Source: Adiantum capillus-veneris
Taxonomy: Eukaryota > Streptophyta > Polypodiopsida > Polypodiales > Pteridaceae
NCBI GenBank assembly: GCA_014529385.2
Contig: CM043953.1
Coordinates: forward strand, 63,624,372 to 63,688,371
DNA length: 64,000 bases
Direction: 5' to 3'
Position numbers and translations under genes: made by a program. Position 1 is the stretch's first letter. Every line of letters starts with the position of its first letter. This document shows positions 1 through 10,821 of this stretch, one piece after another. The notes under the pieces were generated by a model. It did no database searches and was not told the DNA's origin. It saw only the letters and a list, made by a program, of their open reading frames with translations.

Positions 1-2957
1 GTGAGAAGGTCAAGCAAGCAATTAAAATGTTCGACCGATAAATTGTACACTTCATTGGCAATCCTAATAAGCTCATGTCCCTCATCAATAAGGCCTGCAT
101 GACTACACACAAAAAGCACACTTAGTAATGTGGACTTATCTGGCTGAGTGCCCACCTTTTGCATTCTCTCAAGCAGAAAAAACACTAACTGGCTCTCTCC
201 TTGGCATGCATAGCCTGCAAGAAGTGTATTCCATGATACCACATCCATGACAAGCAACCCTTCGAAGACACTTGATGCTTCTTGAAGACGACCACACTTG
301 GCATACATGTCTGTTATGCTACTGCCAATGAGAGGATCAGAGTCTAGTCCCTTGTTTACAATGTTACCATGAAGTTCTCGACCTTTACATAAGGCTGCCG
401 TGCTGCCACAAGCTTTCAAGCTACAGATATAAGTAACAGAACTGGGATGCATACCTGCATCTTCCATTTCTTCCAGAAAGCTTAGAGAATCTATTGCAAG
501 CCCATGTTCAGCATAGCCAGCAATCAATGCGGTCCAGGATGTGGGTTCTACAACCTTGAGCTCAAGCACTAATTCACGTGCTTCTACAAGCAGCCCGCAC
601 TTTGCATACATGTCAACGAGCGTTGCACTCACAAAACTCTCCTCCTCATATCCATCTATTACTATTTCAGCATGTATTTTTTTACCCCAATTTCTGTCAC
701 GGATGCTACTGCATACCTTTAAGATGCTTAAGTAGGTGACATCATTGGGATACACACCCTCAGCCAACATTTGCTTCAAACAATTGCTCACCTCCTCAAC
801 AGAGCCATGTGAAGCATAACCTGTTATCAATGCAGTCCATGAGACAACATCATGAACTGGCATACTATCAAATACTCTAAAAGCCTCCCAGAAGCAATTG
901 CATTTGACATACATATCCACTAAAGCACTCTCTAGATGAAAGTAATTCAAAAGCCCTTTTTCGACTATATCACTATGTATCAATCGACCATAATCGAGGT
1001 CCTCTCTTGTGCTGCACACTTTCAAGCCGCTTAAATACGTAATCGCATTTGGAGGCGGACCCTCTGAACGTAATTTCTCTATGCAAACTAGGGCTTCTTT
1101 ACCAAGTCCATGCTCACTATACCCTATGACCACCGCATTCCATGGAACTACATCCTGAACCTTAACTTTGCTAACAATGCATTCTGCTTCTGCTAGCGAG
1201 TCAAACTTCATATACATATCAATTATAGAGTTGGCTACAAAGGCATCATTTTCCAGTCCTTTCTTAAAAACCTCAATCGCAATTTCTTTGGCCTTCTCAA
1301 AGTCTCCAATCATGGTAGAACACTTCAAGCTACAAATAAAAGAGGATGAGTTTGGTGAAATTTCCATAGACTGCATCTTTTGCAAAGCCTGAAGTGCTTC
1401 CTTGTAGCACCCAAATTCAGAACACCCAGAAATGAATGCGCCCAAGGAGCCGACATCATCAACTGACAATTCATCAATTACTCCTTGCGCTTCTAGTAAT
1501 AACCCACATCTGGCATACATATCAACCAATGTATTGCCAATGTATAAATCATCCTCATAGCCCTCTTCAGCAATAATCACATGTAGCTCTTTACCTCTAT
1601 TTAAGTTTCCAGTTGTGCAACACGCTTTCAAGCCACAAAGAAGGGTTACATTGTCCAGAGGTGCTTGCATTTTTTCAAGACACATCAACGCTTTATCAGC
1701 TAGTCCAAGTTCAGTATAGCCCACCATTAAAGCAGTCCATGAAACTGCGTCTTTCAGTGGCAGCCCATCAAACACTTTCTGAGCATCTATGAGTGACCCA
1801 CAATTCATATACATATCTATTAAAGTATTACCCACAGATGGTTCTAACTCCTGACCGTTTTTGACAGCCATCATATAGATTTTGTGCCCGTCGTTCAAAT
1901 CTCTTTTGCTACCACAAGCTCTCAAGCTGAGGAGCAGTGTGCCCTTGTCTGCAGGCACGCCCTCACAATCCATCTGTAGTAGAAGGTCTAATGCTTCTTC
2001 AGCAAGTCCATTACCTACAAAGCCGGCTAACAATGTATTCCACAAAACTGTATCATGTGTCGAAACATTATCAAAAACACTCTTGGCCTCTACAGATAAT
2101 CCACATTTTCCGAACATGTCTACAACTATACTCACAATTTTATAATTTGTTTCAAATCCCTTTTTGACGGTCGCATTGTACATTCTTTGTCCTGCTTCAT
2201 GTGCTTGAATAGTTCCACAACCTTTTAGGGCACATACATAGGTGAAAACATCCGGACTCACACCTTCTGCTTCCAGTTTTTCAAACTTTTCTAGTACTCT
2301 CTCTCCAAATTGATGCTTGGTGTACCCTGCTAACAGTGCATTCCAGGTCACAATATTTCGAACAGAAAGCTCATCAAAAACATCCTCGGCATCTGCAAGC
2401 AAGCCATTCTTACCATACATATCAACCAGAGAAGTACCAACTAAGAGTTCCATCTCATATCCGTCTGCTGCAATTTCAGCATGCAATTTGAAGCCCTTCT
2501 GTGCCGCAACTGCACTTGTACAACCTTTCAAGCTGCAAGCATATGTGACCACATTGGGAAACACCCCCTCAAGTTGCATACGCCTTAAACAACCCAATGT
2601 TTCATCAGTGGAGCCACTTTCAGCAAACCCTGCTATTAGAGTGGTCCATGAAACCACATCATGAGATTCTAACTTGTCAAAAATTTCAATTGCTTCTCCA
2701 AGGGAACCAAGCTTCACATACATGTCCAATAAAGTACCCCCAAAGAAGCGGTCTTTCTCTAGACCCACTTTTGTAATCTCTGCATGTACAACCCTTCCCT
2801 TTTCTATGCACTTCAGCTCAACACAACTTTTCAATAAAGCTAGAAAGCTTTCCCTTTCAGGCTGCACGCAACCCGCTTGCATTCGTTGAAACAGGTTGAA
2901 TGCATATTCAAATTTCCTAGTCTTGAAACTCTCTTTCAAAGGAAGAGCCAAAGACAT
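1..2957 (-). CDS. PPR protein, PLS-like organisation, N-terminal 985 codons (gene continues off the left edge)
   Basis: I read the minus frame from an ATG at 2957 to base 3 and found no stop codon. The codon just upstream of this ATG is an in-frame TGA, so this is the first possible start unless an upstream exon exists. The translation is built of units of about 101 residues: the MYxK-type helix recurs at about 303-bp intervals (near 2716, 2413, 2111, 1808, 1512, 1209, 906, 604 and 301). Typical pieces are LLDMYVKLGSL and DVVSWTTLIAGF. This spacing fits P-L-S triplets, so about 27 PPR motifs are visible. The left edge reads EHFNCLLDLL, which usually lies near the E domain of such proteins. 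PLS-class PPR proteins bind organellar RNA, often for C-to-U editing; whether this one ends in a DYW deaminase cannot be seen. There is no intron and no obvious transit peptide in the first residues. The PPR identification is firm; the RNA target is unknown. Confidence 0.93.
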   Translation of the reverse strand, partial: MSLALPLKESFKTRKFEYAFNLFQRMQAGCVQPERESFLALLKSCVELKCIEKGRVVHAEITKVGLEKDRFFGGTLLDMYVKLGSLGEAIEIFDKLESHDVVSWTTLIAGFAESGSTDETLGCLRRMQLEGVFPNVVTYACSLKGCTSAVAAQKGFKLHAEIAADGYEMELLVGTSLVDMYGKNGLLADAEDVFDELSVRNIVTWNALLAGYTKHQFGERVLEKFEKLEAEGVSPDVFTYVCALKGCGTIQAHEAGQRMYNATVKKGFETNYKIVSIVVDMFGKCGLSVEAKSVFDNVSTHDTVLWNTLLAGFVGNGLAEEALDLLLQMDCEGVPADKGTLLLSLRACGSKRDLNDGHKIYMMAVKNGQELEPSVGNTLIDMYMNCGSLIDAQKVFDGLPLKDAVSWTALMVGYTELGLADKALMCLEKMQAPLDNVTLLCGLKACCTTGNLNRGKELHVIIAEEGYEDDLYIGNTLVDMYARCGLLLEAQGVIDELSVDDVGSLGAFISGCSEFGCYKEALQALQKMQSMEISPNSSSFICSLKCSTMIGDFEKAKEIAIEVFKKGLENDAFVANSIIDMYMKFDSLAEAECIVSKVKVQDVVPWNAVVIGYSEHGLGKEALVCIEKLRSEGPPPNAITYLSGLKVCSTREDLDYGRLIHSDIVEKGLLNYFHLESALVDMYVKCNCFWEAFRVFDSMPVHDVVSWTALITGYASHGSVEEVSNCLKQMLAEGVYPNDVTYLSILKVCSSIRDRNWGKKIHAEIVIDGYEEESFVSATLVDMYAKCGLLVEARELVLELKVVEPTSWTALIAGYAEHGLAIDSLSFLEEMEDAGMHPSSVTYICSLKACGSTAALCKGRELHGNIVNKGLDSDPLIGSSITDMYAKCGRLQEASSVFEGLLVMDVVSWNTLLAGYACQGESQLVFFLLERMQKVGTQPDKSTLLSVLFVCSHAGLIDEGHELIRIANEVYNLSVEHFNCLLDLL

Positions 2958-3489
2958 TCAGGTGACCTCAACTTCATTGCCATTTTTCGATCGCTTGAAA
3001 AAAACGGGCATGCTCCATAATCAGTTCATAGAAGCAAATTTAGATAAGTAATAGAAGTTAGTATGCCCGGTGAGAAACTTGAAGCATTTCATTCTCTCTC
3101 AGGCATGCAAATGTAACCATGTACAACTGTAAATGACTCTCTATGCGCACCAACATCAAGTAATTTCTCTATTTACACCACAATGTGCTTCCATAGAAAA
3201 AAAGAAAAACGTGAAATGTCCACATTTTATTACAAATGCATGGTTTGAAATCAACAATTACTGCAAAGATAGGGTATGATCTCTGGCAAATGAGTAATTT
3301 CTTAAAAAAACAGAGGCACTCCCATTAACAATGTTTTGAATATTTTGCCAAGCACAAAACTTATTGGGCGATGTTGCTAGTGATTTCCTACAAGCTGGAA
3401 TTTCATGTTTCAGCAGGCAAAGTCTCAACATCGTAATCCTGCATTGCAACCTAATCTCTAGGGAGAGTAGCCGTCATTGCATGCAGCTG

Positions 3490-3800
3490 ATAAAGAAAGA
3501 CATTAATGGCACATGATAATGGAACGAGCCCTTGTTGCCGGCGGCAGGTAGATAACTGTACTTCAGCATATGGCTGTTGAATAAATCAGCACCTGTACCT
3601 CATTGTACATACATTAATAACACATGATAATGGAACAAATCCCTGTTGTGCACGGCAGGTCATTGCATTTAGCAGACAAATAACAACGATACTGCCACAT
3701 GAAATGGAACAAGCCCCTGTTGTGCATGGCAGATAAATAACTATATTTCAGCATATGATTGTTGAATAAATTAGCAGCAGCACCTCATGATACATTACAA
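3490..3800. repeat. Imperfect direct repeats upstream of the PPR gene
   Basis: Three imperfect copies of a block containing ACATGATAATGGAACGAGCC-like sequence, a CAGGTAGATAACT-like step and TTCAGCATATG..GTTGAATAAAT begin near 3492, 3607 and 3697. They lie 0.5-0.85 kb upstream of the PPR start. The middle copy is shortened. They may be upstream or 5' UTR sequence of that gene or an unrelated local duplication. Confidence 0.6.
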
Positions 3801-4942
3801 CAGCTCTCGCATTAACTCAGGAAAAACACACGAATGTGTGGGGATCATTGCTACACAGAGCACCCCAAAAATTGCACCCCATTTTCCACTAAAAATGTGT
3901 ACATTGAAGCATTACGTGCTTCCATTGTTGACAATCTTGCTATAAATCTCCACATGTTGCATGCATGCTCTCTCCCATTTCCAGATTTGCATTCCAATTG
4001 CTGTAGCTTTGGCCAAAACTGTCGCTAGCAACAAAGGGTGTGGTGTAGACGATCACAGTGTTCATCATCTAGCTGCTTTTTCTATGTCGTGTAGCAGCTG
4101 ATGCATTACAAAATTCGGAAATGAATGAGAGGGTTTAAGCAATCTGCACATGGAGATGGGAGTAGCACGGAGCATCGCCGTTGCTGTTGTGTCGTTTCAA
4201 TGTTCAACATATATATTTTATGCTGTAGGTTCATGTTATTGGCACCGCGGAGGCATGTGCCAATGCATCGTTCTGATTTTTTGTGGAAAGAACTGTGTGG
4301 CAGGAGATGTCGGAACGCTAGTAGAAACTACTTTTTAAGGAAGAGGGGAAACAGATGCGTGGTGTGCGATGACTGGCATGCGGTTGCTAGAAAGATTGTT
4401 GGCATTGCGCAGAGCACTCGGGGCACAAGCGAAGTGAAGGTGGGTGCAAAGTCGTGCGGAAGCACTTACATTGCTCTCGTAATTTTGCATGAGGGGAGCT
4501 ACAGAGGGAGAATAACCGGTAGGTGAGGAATGCATTAGGCTAGGGCCAACCTTGCTTGGGCACGTGTGCATTAGGGGGATGTGCCTAATATTTATCACCT
4601 TGCTCATGCCTAGTATTAAATCATGGCAACGCCGGAACGTGCTCCAACCTCTCTCTTAGCGTGTGCACATGCAGTGCACCCGGCGTCTCAAAGGGTGAAA
4701 AAAGGGTCATGGCTCACTGCCAACGTTGCACGCATCTACCCGTTTGAAACGCAGAAGCCATCAGTGGCTCACCCTCCTCCATTGGGCTGTAGCGTTCTGC
4801 ACTCTGTCAGAAGGCACTTTGAGCTCTCTCTCTTGCTTTCTCTCACTGCGACACCTCAAAGCTGCTTGCATGTGCTCGATATGCGACGGTGGCCGTCGGC
4901 AGTGCAGGCAACCGTTTTGACACCGATTACTGTGCATGTGCG

Positions 4943-4995
<53 letters not shown>

Positions 4996-5230
4996 ATATG
5001 AATTGCCCATCTACTACTTTGTACCAGAGTCAATACTTCAATTTTACCATAGACTCTAGCATGTCAAAGATGCAAATGCTATCTTCCTTAAGTTGAGCTA
5101 TCAATGAGGAATGTCAAAAATAACGATGAATTACACATTAGGAACAACTGAAAGACAACGTACACATCGATACCAAACCAAACATCTAACAACACCCCTT
5201 GATAGATTAGTGTGAAACACAAGATCACTT
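3801..5230. other. Non-genic stretch
   Basis: No coding sequence, RNA gene or element is recognised. Short open frames here (longest about 157 codons) run through the CT microsatellite and have no recognisable domain. Confidence 0.5.
4946..4994. repeat. (CT)n microsatellite
   Basis: A pure TC/CT dinucleotide run of about 49 bp. It is one of at least a dozen (GA/CT)n tracts in the window. Confidence 0.97.
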
Positions 5231-5238
5231 CCACTTAG

Positions 5239-5844
5239 ATAAGCCACATAAAAGATGTGTTTTAGGGTTTTGGGGGAGCTCGCTGCGAAGGTTCTGCGGC
5301 CGCGAGTTGCAAGGGGCAGGGAGGCCCACGTTTGGCATGTGCCAGGGCGGTGGCTTCATGATTGGGATGATGGCATGTGCAAGCGTGGTGGCGTAGCCCC
5401 TGCGTGGTTGAGTGCCCCTCGGGTGGAGGGCCTTGTAGCCATGACTACGCTTCGTATGCTCTATCTACACTCCCTCCCTCATTTTTGGACAGGGTGGAGG
5501 TTGCCCCTACGTGCCTTATGTAGAAACGGAGGCCGTGGTCTCCTTGTTAGTGGTGGCGTTGTCCCTCGGGGGCAACCTTGGCAGGTGATGGGGACTCGAG
5601 CCCCGCCCGTATTGCGGCGTTTTCTTCTCGGTTGGTGGTTCTCTTTGACTCTTTTTGTTGTTATGGTGGTTTCTCTAATCGGGGTTTGCCTCCCCTATTC
5701 TGGCAGTCCATGTTGGTGTCATTATGCTCATCTTATGAACTTTTTGGTACTCATGGCAGATTTGTTGCATGAGGCTTACTTGTAAATTTTTTTAGTCTTA
5801 ATTTATTTCCAACCTCCACTTGTCGGTGGAGGTACTGCAAAAAA

Positions 5845-5875
<31 letters not shown>

Positions 5876-5881
5876 CACACA
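5239..5881 (+). mobile_element. Possible 3' end of a poly(A)-tailed retroposon
   Basis: A GC-richer block of about 600 bp ends in 23 A residues (5839-5861) followed directly by a (CA)n run to 5881. A homopolymer A tail with an attached simple repeat is typical of non-LTR retroposon 3' ends. A 176-codon open frame (5255-5785) shows no recognisable domain. No target duplication was identified, so an ordinary A-rich repeat remains possible. Confidence 0.25.
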
Positions 5882-6632
5882 TAAAAGATACACATTCAAC
5901 AGTACTTTCCTAGCTCAAAGATAACATAGAGTGGAAGACAAGACACTTAAAAAGATACACATTCATCTAGTAAGCTCCTAGCTCAAAGGTAGCACAACCC
6001 AATTTGATCCATAAGAATTTATCTATCATACAGATAAACCAAAACATCATGAATCTTTTTAGATAGTGCATAAGGGAAACATATTGATAGACCTTATGAT
6101 TAAATCAACTATAGATTGAGCGGCATAGCTTCTTTGATACTCTGATTATATATTAAGAGAAAGTGAATGGGTTACAAGAGTCTACAAATCCTACCCTCAA
6201 CGCTTGAGCGTATAAGTGACATGAGACATATTGATTGCAACACCCCCAAATCCAAACACATACATAATCTTGAACTTATTTGAAATTCCTTCTCTTCAAA
6301 AATTTTGAATCCCCCCCCCCCCCCCCAAACAAAAAGGCTCTTAACAATAACTTTTCCCATCAAGAACATGGTATGATATTTGCTTTGCCTACATAGGATT
6401 GTTTTGGAAACACGGTTGCAAGAATGCATGCAACGATGGAGAAGATGAAGGAGAAGCTCAAGAGCACACAACACAGGAAGTAGTATTATTGTGTGTGTTT
6501 ATACGAAGATAAGACTTGCCTTGGAGTGATGGGCGAATATACAAGCCTGAGGGGAAAAACCTCTTAAAGAGAAAAAAATACCTTGGTAGTCCTAAGTGTG
6601 TTCACATACATCACCACCATACTATGGTAGCA
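5882..6632. other. Non-genic stretch, possibly the 3' LTR side of the neighbouring copia element
   Basis: There is no gene. A C run sits near 6309-6326. On the minus strand a polypurine stretch CCAAGGGAGATT precedes TGCTACC near 6633, which would make part of this block the 3' LTR of the copia element at 6.7-13.9 kb. A matching 5' LTR was not found. Confidence 0.35.
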
Positions 6633-7477
6633 AATCTCCCTTGGCATTGATATGGTGAACATAAGATGGCATTCATGTATAGGGAAGTGTCAAACCCTAT
6701 GTCATCAGTCCACAAAGGGGAGTAAGCCCAAATCTTTGCAACAAGCTTCAAACTTCTTATGAAGCAGAGCTTTTGTGAAAAGATCAGCAAGTTGTCCTAC
6801 GTAAGTACATAATCGAAGTTGATTTCTCTTGTAGAGAGTCTCTCCCTCAAATAATGATAATGCACCTTGATGTGCATTTGGTTCCTCACAACTACCAAAG
6901 CAGTCTAGCTAGCAATGAAGATAGTGGTGGCATTGTTGTCCACCAACACCCGAGTTGGTCAAAAGGCCTCTAAGCCAAACTCACTTAAAAGTAGCCGTGA
7001 AGGTTACCTTGTACCTAGTCTCACACTTAATAGTGGCTAGTATAGACTACTTCTTGCTCAACCAAGGTACACATGAGTTGCTAACCATGACATAAAAACC
7101 ACTAATGGACACTCATGTGTCATAGGAACTAGCCCGATCCAATTCTAAAAAAGAGTTTAAATAAGGTGGCAACTAATTATCCTCCCTTGGGATAAAACAA
7201 CCCAAGATATAAAGTACCTCAAGTAACAAAAGAGCCCCTTAAGTACCTTCCACCAATGCCTAGACTGTGGGATATGCATAATTTGCTCACTTGTAGACTG
7301 TATACTGAACATCTAGCCTCATAATGCATACAACACGTAATCAATAGCTTGCTAATAAAGAGTGACATCAAATTAGTCTTTAGTATCATGAAGACTAAGC
7401 TTCAAATGGGTCCCCATACGAGTAGTAGTAGGCTTGCAATCTTCAAGTTTGAATCTATGCAACAATGTCTCATTGTA
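6633..7477 (-). pseudogene. Ty1/copia pol remnant, C-terminal RT and RNase H (left half of a split element)
   Basis: Reading downward on the minus strand, the interrupted frame gives KYNETLLHRFKLEDCKP-like sequence, then copia RNase H landmarks: an HIKVHYHYLRERL-like segment and GQLADLFTKALLHKKFE, with a stop near 6705. These correspond to the copia motifs KHIDVRYHFLRE and QLADIFTK. In-frame stops and frame breaks are present, so the copy is dead. The other half lies at 12297-13900. The split is explained exactly by the insertion of the LTR element at 7483-12291, because both halves meet at the duplicated CTTTG. Confidence 0.8.
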
Positions 7478-7482
7478 CTTTG
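7478..7482. repeat. Target site duplication CTTTG, left copy
   Basis: CTTTG abuts the outer edge of the left LTR. The identical pentamer abuts the right LTR at 12292-12296. Confidence 0.9.
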
Positions 7483-8227
7483 TGTAATGGAAATGGCCTA
7501 TGAACTTTGATAATAGAGGAATTAAGAGAATTAGGGTGAACATGTTTGTGAGATTACTTTGAGAACATAGAGGGTGAACTTAATTGATGGTAGCAACATA
7601 AACATAGTACTTAATTAACTTGGCATGAACAATACTTTTGCATGAGAGAGAGAATTAGAGAACATGACAATAATTGAGGACCGGATTTACTTGGAGCCAG
7701 TCCCCCCTCCAAAAGGCGTTTGTATTATAGATTCTCCCATCAAGAGAAACTTGATATAATACAATCTTTGTGTTTCTTGTGACCTAGGTGATGCAATGAA
7801 AATGGAAAGCTTCATGCATCACAAGCTTAACATAAACTTTGCAAAAAGCATTAACTATCCCAAGCCTCAGTCCCAAGGCCTCAAACACCTTCGAAGGGGG
7901 AGAGAGCTAGCGGGGAATGAGGGTTGGGAAGAGGAAGAAGAATCATCCATAGGAGAAAGAAATAGTTCCTCACTTATCATCGCTTTTCTTGCTTAGCATA
8001 GCATGAATAGCATAGTAATGAAGACGAAGAAGATAGCAAGCTTAAGCATTGAAGCATGGCTCTTCGTTGGATTTGCATTCCATAGCCAAGAGTGTTGATA
8101 TAGGCTCTCCACTTCTCAACAAGCTTGGAGAAGAAGATGGAGCTCTTGCACTTTGCACTCCACACAATGAGAGAATGTGTGTGTGTGTGTGGGGGGGAGA
8201 GTATACCCCCCCTCTCATGCTTGGTCC

Positions 8228-8275
<48 letters not shown>

Positions 8276-8972
8276 ATATTTAAATATATCATTTGGGACA
8301 TGTGTCCTCTTTTTTCTCTTTGAGAGAAAGAACTTAATTATTTATTTTTATTCATCTAAATTCTCATTGGACCCTTTTAAAGCTTATTCAATAGGATTCA
8401 ATCACATCATGAGGGCCACATGTGGAGAATTTTGCCATGTGTCTTTTATGCTTCTTAAGTCATTTGGTTTGAATTGAACACTTCAAACACTTAGTCAATC
8501 AAGCATGGAAACGTTTATGCCTCTTGAAAGTTTATCTTTGAATCGAACACTTCAAGAACCATAGTCATTTTAAGCATAAAAATCACCTTAAGCTTTGGGA
8601 AACGTTCCCACAAACACTTTAAGCACTTTAGTTAGCAAACCGACAAGCACCTCATGCTTGGGTAGGGTTTCCACCTCAAGGTCAACCCTAGCTTGCCTAA
8701 GGTCAATTGCCTTAGGTCAAAGGACTTTTTAACACAAACTTTTGGAGGTCTTTAATGAAGCTAACCCTAAGGTCTTTAAGCTCCATTAGGTAGCATTGCT
8801 CTTTAACAGACCATCTCTCATTTGGAGCTCTTTAACCTTGGCCCCCTGTTGAGACAGATCCATAAGCACATGTTTATATTCTAACCCTTGTTCCCGTTTA
8901 TTCTCCCACATTAAATGATCAATTTAATATGAGAAAATCATTTGGATTGACTAGATAGTAGATTTTTTTACA
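7483..8972 (-). repeat. 3' LTR of the nested gypsy element (left copy)
   Basis: Runs from TGTAATGG to TTTTTTTACA on the plus strand and aligns along its length with 10822-12291. It contains a (CT)n tract at about 8228-8272 and a GT/G-rich patch near 8177-8200. Just beyond its inner edge, the last 40 bp or so of LTR plus the polypurine tract are duplicated (to about 9059). Confidence 0.9.
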
Positions 8973-9100
8973 TTACCTCTCTCTTGAAATCATAGTCGTC
9001 CTCCACTATGATTTCAAGAGAAAATCATTTGGGTTGGTTAGATATTAGATTTTATGACATTACCTCTCTCTTGAAATCATAGTCGTCCTCGACTATGAGG
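8973..9100 (-). promoter_or_regulatory. Polypurine tract of the nested gypsy element, duplicated
   Basis: The minus strand reads CAAGAGAGAGGTAA immediately before the LTR start TGT. The arrangement occurs twice, ending at the LTR edge at 8972 and at a second LTR-end copy at 9059, as a tandem duplication with a period of about 87 bp. Confidence 0.65.
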
Positions 9101-9411
9101 TAGAAGAGACAAAGTCTTAGTCATTAGTCTACATTTCTTAGCGGGTAGAGCATCCCTTTTCACCTTGCGACATCATTCCAAAATGGATGACTAGTTCATT
9201 TGGTACTTGGGAGACGTAGCTGCTGCAAGCATGTCTGCTCTTTAGTCCTTATCATACTCCCAAAGTAGAGTGACAAATTCTACTTGGTGTTTGAGTGACG
9301 TTGTCATCACAAACATGATTCTAAGCATGCATACTATTTAAATTTGTGCACAAAAGAGGATTAGTCTTATAAGACAAAAACATTGTTCCTTTGGAAAACA
9401 TTTACATTTGC

Positions 9412-10168
9412 TTACTCTAGTGCAGCATTGGAAGCATTGACAAGGTTCATACTATCCTTAAGCTGTATTCCTTGCATCCATCTAGCATCTTCAAAAGGAT
9501 AATTTTTTAACCTAATAAGATACCGTCGGATAATCTTACCATGCCGTAGTACCTTGTCTTCATGCCGAAGGATAGCTTCGGGTTCTGTCACCTCTTCTTG
9601 GTCTTTAATTTCTGGAGGGTCTTCAATAATTGGTTCTCTTGGTGGATCTCCTTTGTAGGGCTTAAGTAGGCTCACTTGAAAAGCATTGTGTATGAGCCAA
9701 TGGTTGGGCAACTTGAGTTGATAAGCCATGTCATTGATTGGCTTCAAGATTTGAAAAGGACCATGGTATCTTTTTGCTAATTTAGCATGATACTTTTGAT
9801 GGCCCATAGTATTTTTGCCCGTCATTTACCTCAATCAAGCCTTGGGAAACTTAAGTAATACCCAATCATTTTCTTTGAACGTTAAGGCTCTTCTGTGCTT
9901 GTCAGCAGTAGCTTTTTGCCTTTGTTGAGAATTGGATAAAACCTCCTCAACCTTTTGAAAAGATTCTTGTAGGTCACGGCTATACTCATCGGCAGAGTGA
10001 AGATCTTCCCATGTACTTTAAGTAACAAGGGACTTTTAGGTCTTCCCTCTATGATCTCAAAAGGTGCTTTTCCTGTAGTTGTATGGACAGTATTATTGTA
10101 TGCATACTCACAAGGGGTAAAGCTCCTCTTGTATGGGAGAGAGTCTTCTTTTGGGGGTCTCATCAAGA
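9412..10168 (-). pseudogene. Ty3/gypsy integrase C-terminal half with a chromodomain-like end
   Basis: The upstream part reads YNNTVHTTTGKAPFEIIEGR, the conserved C-terminal integrase-core block of plant gypsy elements. The downstream part reads [19 protein letters not shown] and [14 protein letters not shown], the GPY/F region, followed by a chromodomain-like tail with [14 protein letters not shown]. Two in-frame breaks lie near 9830-9880 between these parts. The protein terminates at 9412. The catalytic first half of integrase is absent because the internal deletion ends at about 10168 beside a (CT)n tract. Family assignment is secure; the copy is non-functional. Confidence 0.88.
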
Positions 10169-10170
10169 GG

Positions 10171-10175
10171 CCTCC

Positions 10176-10218
<43 letters not shown>
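10171..10218. repeat. (CT)n microsatellite at the internal deletion junction
   Basis: A pure CT run lies exactly between the gag-like start and the integrase fragment, where several kilobases of pol are missing. Confidence 0.95.
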
Positions 10219-10450
10219 GAAGAGGAAGGGAAATCCCATAAGCACGAAGTTGTTGAGTAACTTTGGCTTGCAAAGTAGGGTTGCCCATAGCTTGATGTAA
10301 CCTAGTAACAAGATAATTGATAAACATGGGGGCATTATCATTACCACCTTCATGTGCAAAATCAAAGTTATCAATGTTCATTCTACTCTCTTGGTTATTG
10401 TCATCCATGCTAATTATACTTATTTGTTTACTTAGTGTATTCTTTGGCAA
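10219..10450 (-). pseudogene. Probable gag N-terminal fragment of the nested gypsy element
   Basis: A minus-strand frame of about 75 residues, with an acidic start (MDDNNQESRMNIDNFDF) and an NPTLQAKVTQQL stretch, lies about 370 bp inside the primer-binding site, where gag is expected. It runs into the CT microsatellite and is cut off there. There is no diagnostic gag motif, so the assignment rests on position. Confidence 0.45.
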
Positions 10451-10808
10451 TTCAAAACCTTAGTTGCTACTCATCCTATCCTTTGAAAATAAGCACTTAA
10501 GTATCTACACCCACGGCTTGAATTGGTTAATTATAGAGAGTAGTGGGGTGGGTCTAACATAACAGAACTGCCAAGGGATAGATCCTTTTGGACTTCTTAT
10601 GGATCAATAATGGTAAAGCCATAGGCAAGTAAAAAAGAACCCATTATTAAGACCAAAGCTCCCGAGGTGTGCACCATATTTCACATAGTAGGCTCAACAA
10701 AACCAATGATAGATCCCAGTTCCACTTACCCTAATATAATTAACAAAATCAACCATTAATAGGCTACTTAATGACCTCTCTTCTTAAGCAAGAAAAGAGA
10801 AACCAAAT

Positions 10809-10820
10809 GCTTTGATACCA
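10809..10820 (-). other. Primer-binding site (initiator tRNA-Met type)
   Basis: The minus strand reads TGGTATCAAAGC one base inside the LTR end. This is one mismatch from the common plant PBS TGGTATCAGAGC and fixes the element orientation as minus. Confidence 0.85.
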
Positions 10821-10821
10821 A

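Noticed and set aside
541-2889. Plus-strand open frames across the left PPR gene
   Set aside because: They are antisense shadows; the minus strand is continuously open with PPR motifs through the same interval.
4623-5096. Open frames of up to 157 codons in 4.3-5.1 kb
   Set aside because: They cross the CT microsatellite (runs of Ser-Leu or Arg-Glu) and have no domain or conserved pattern.
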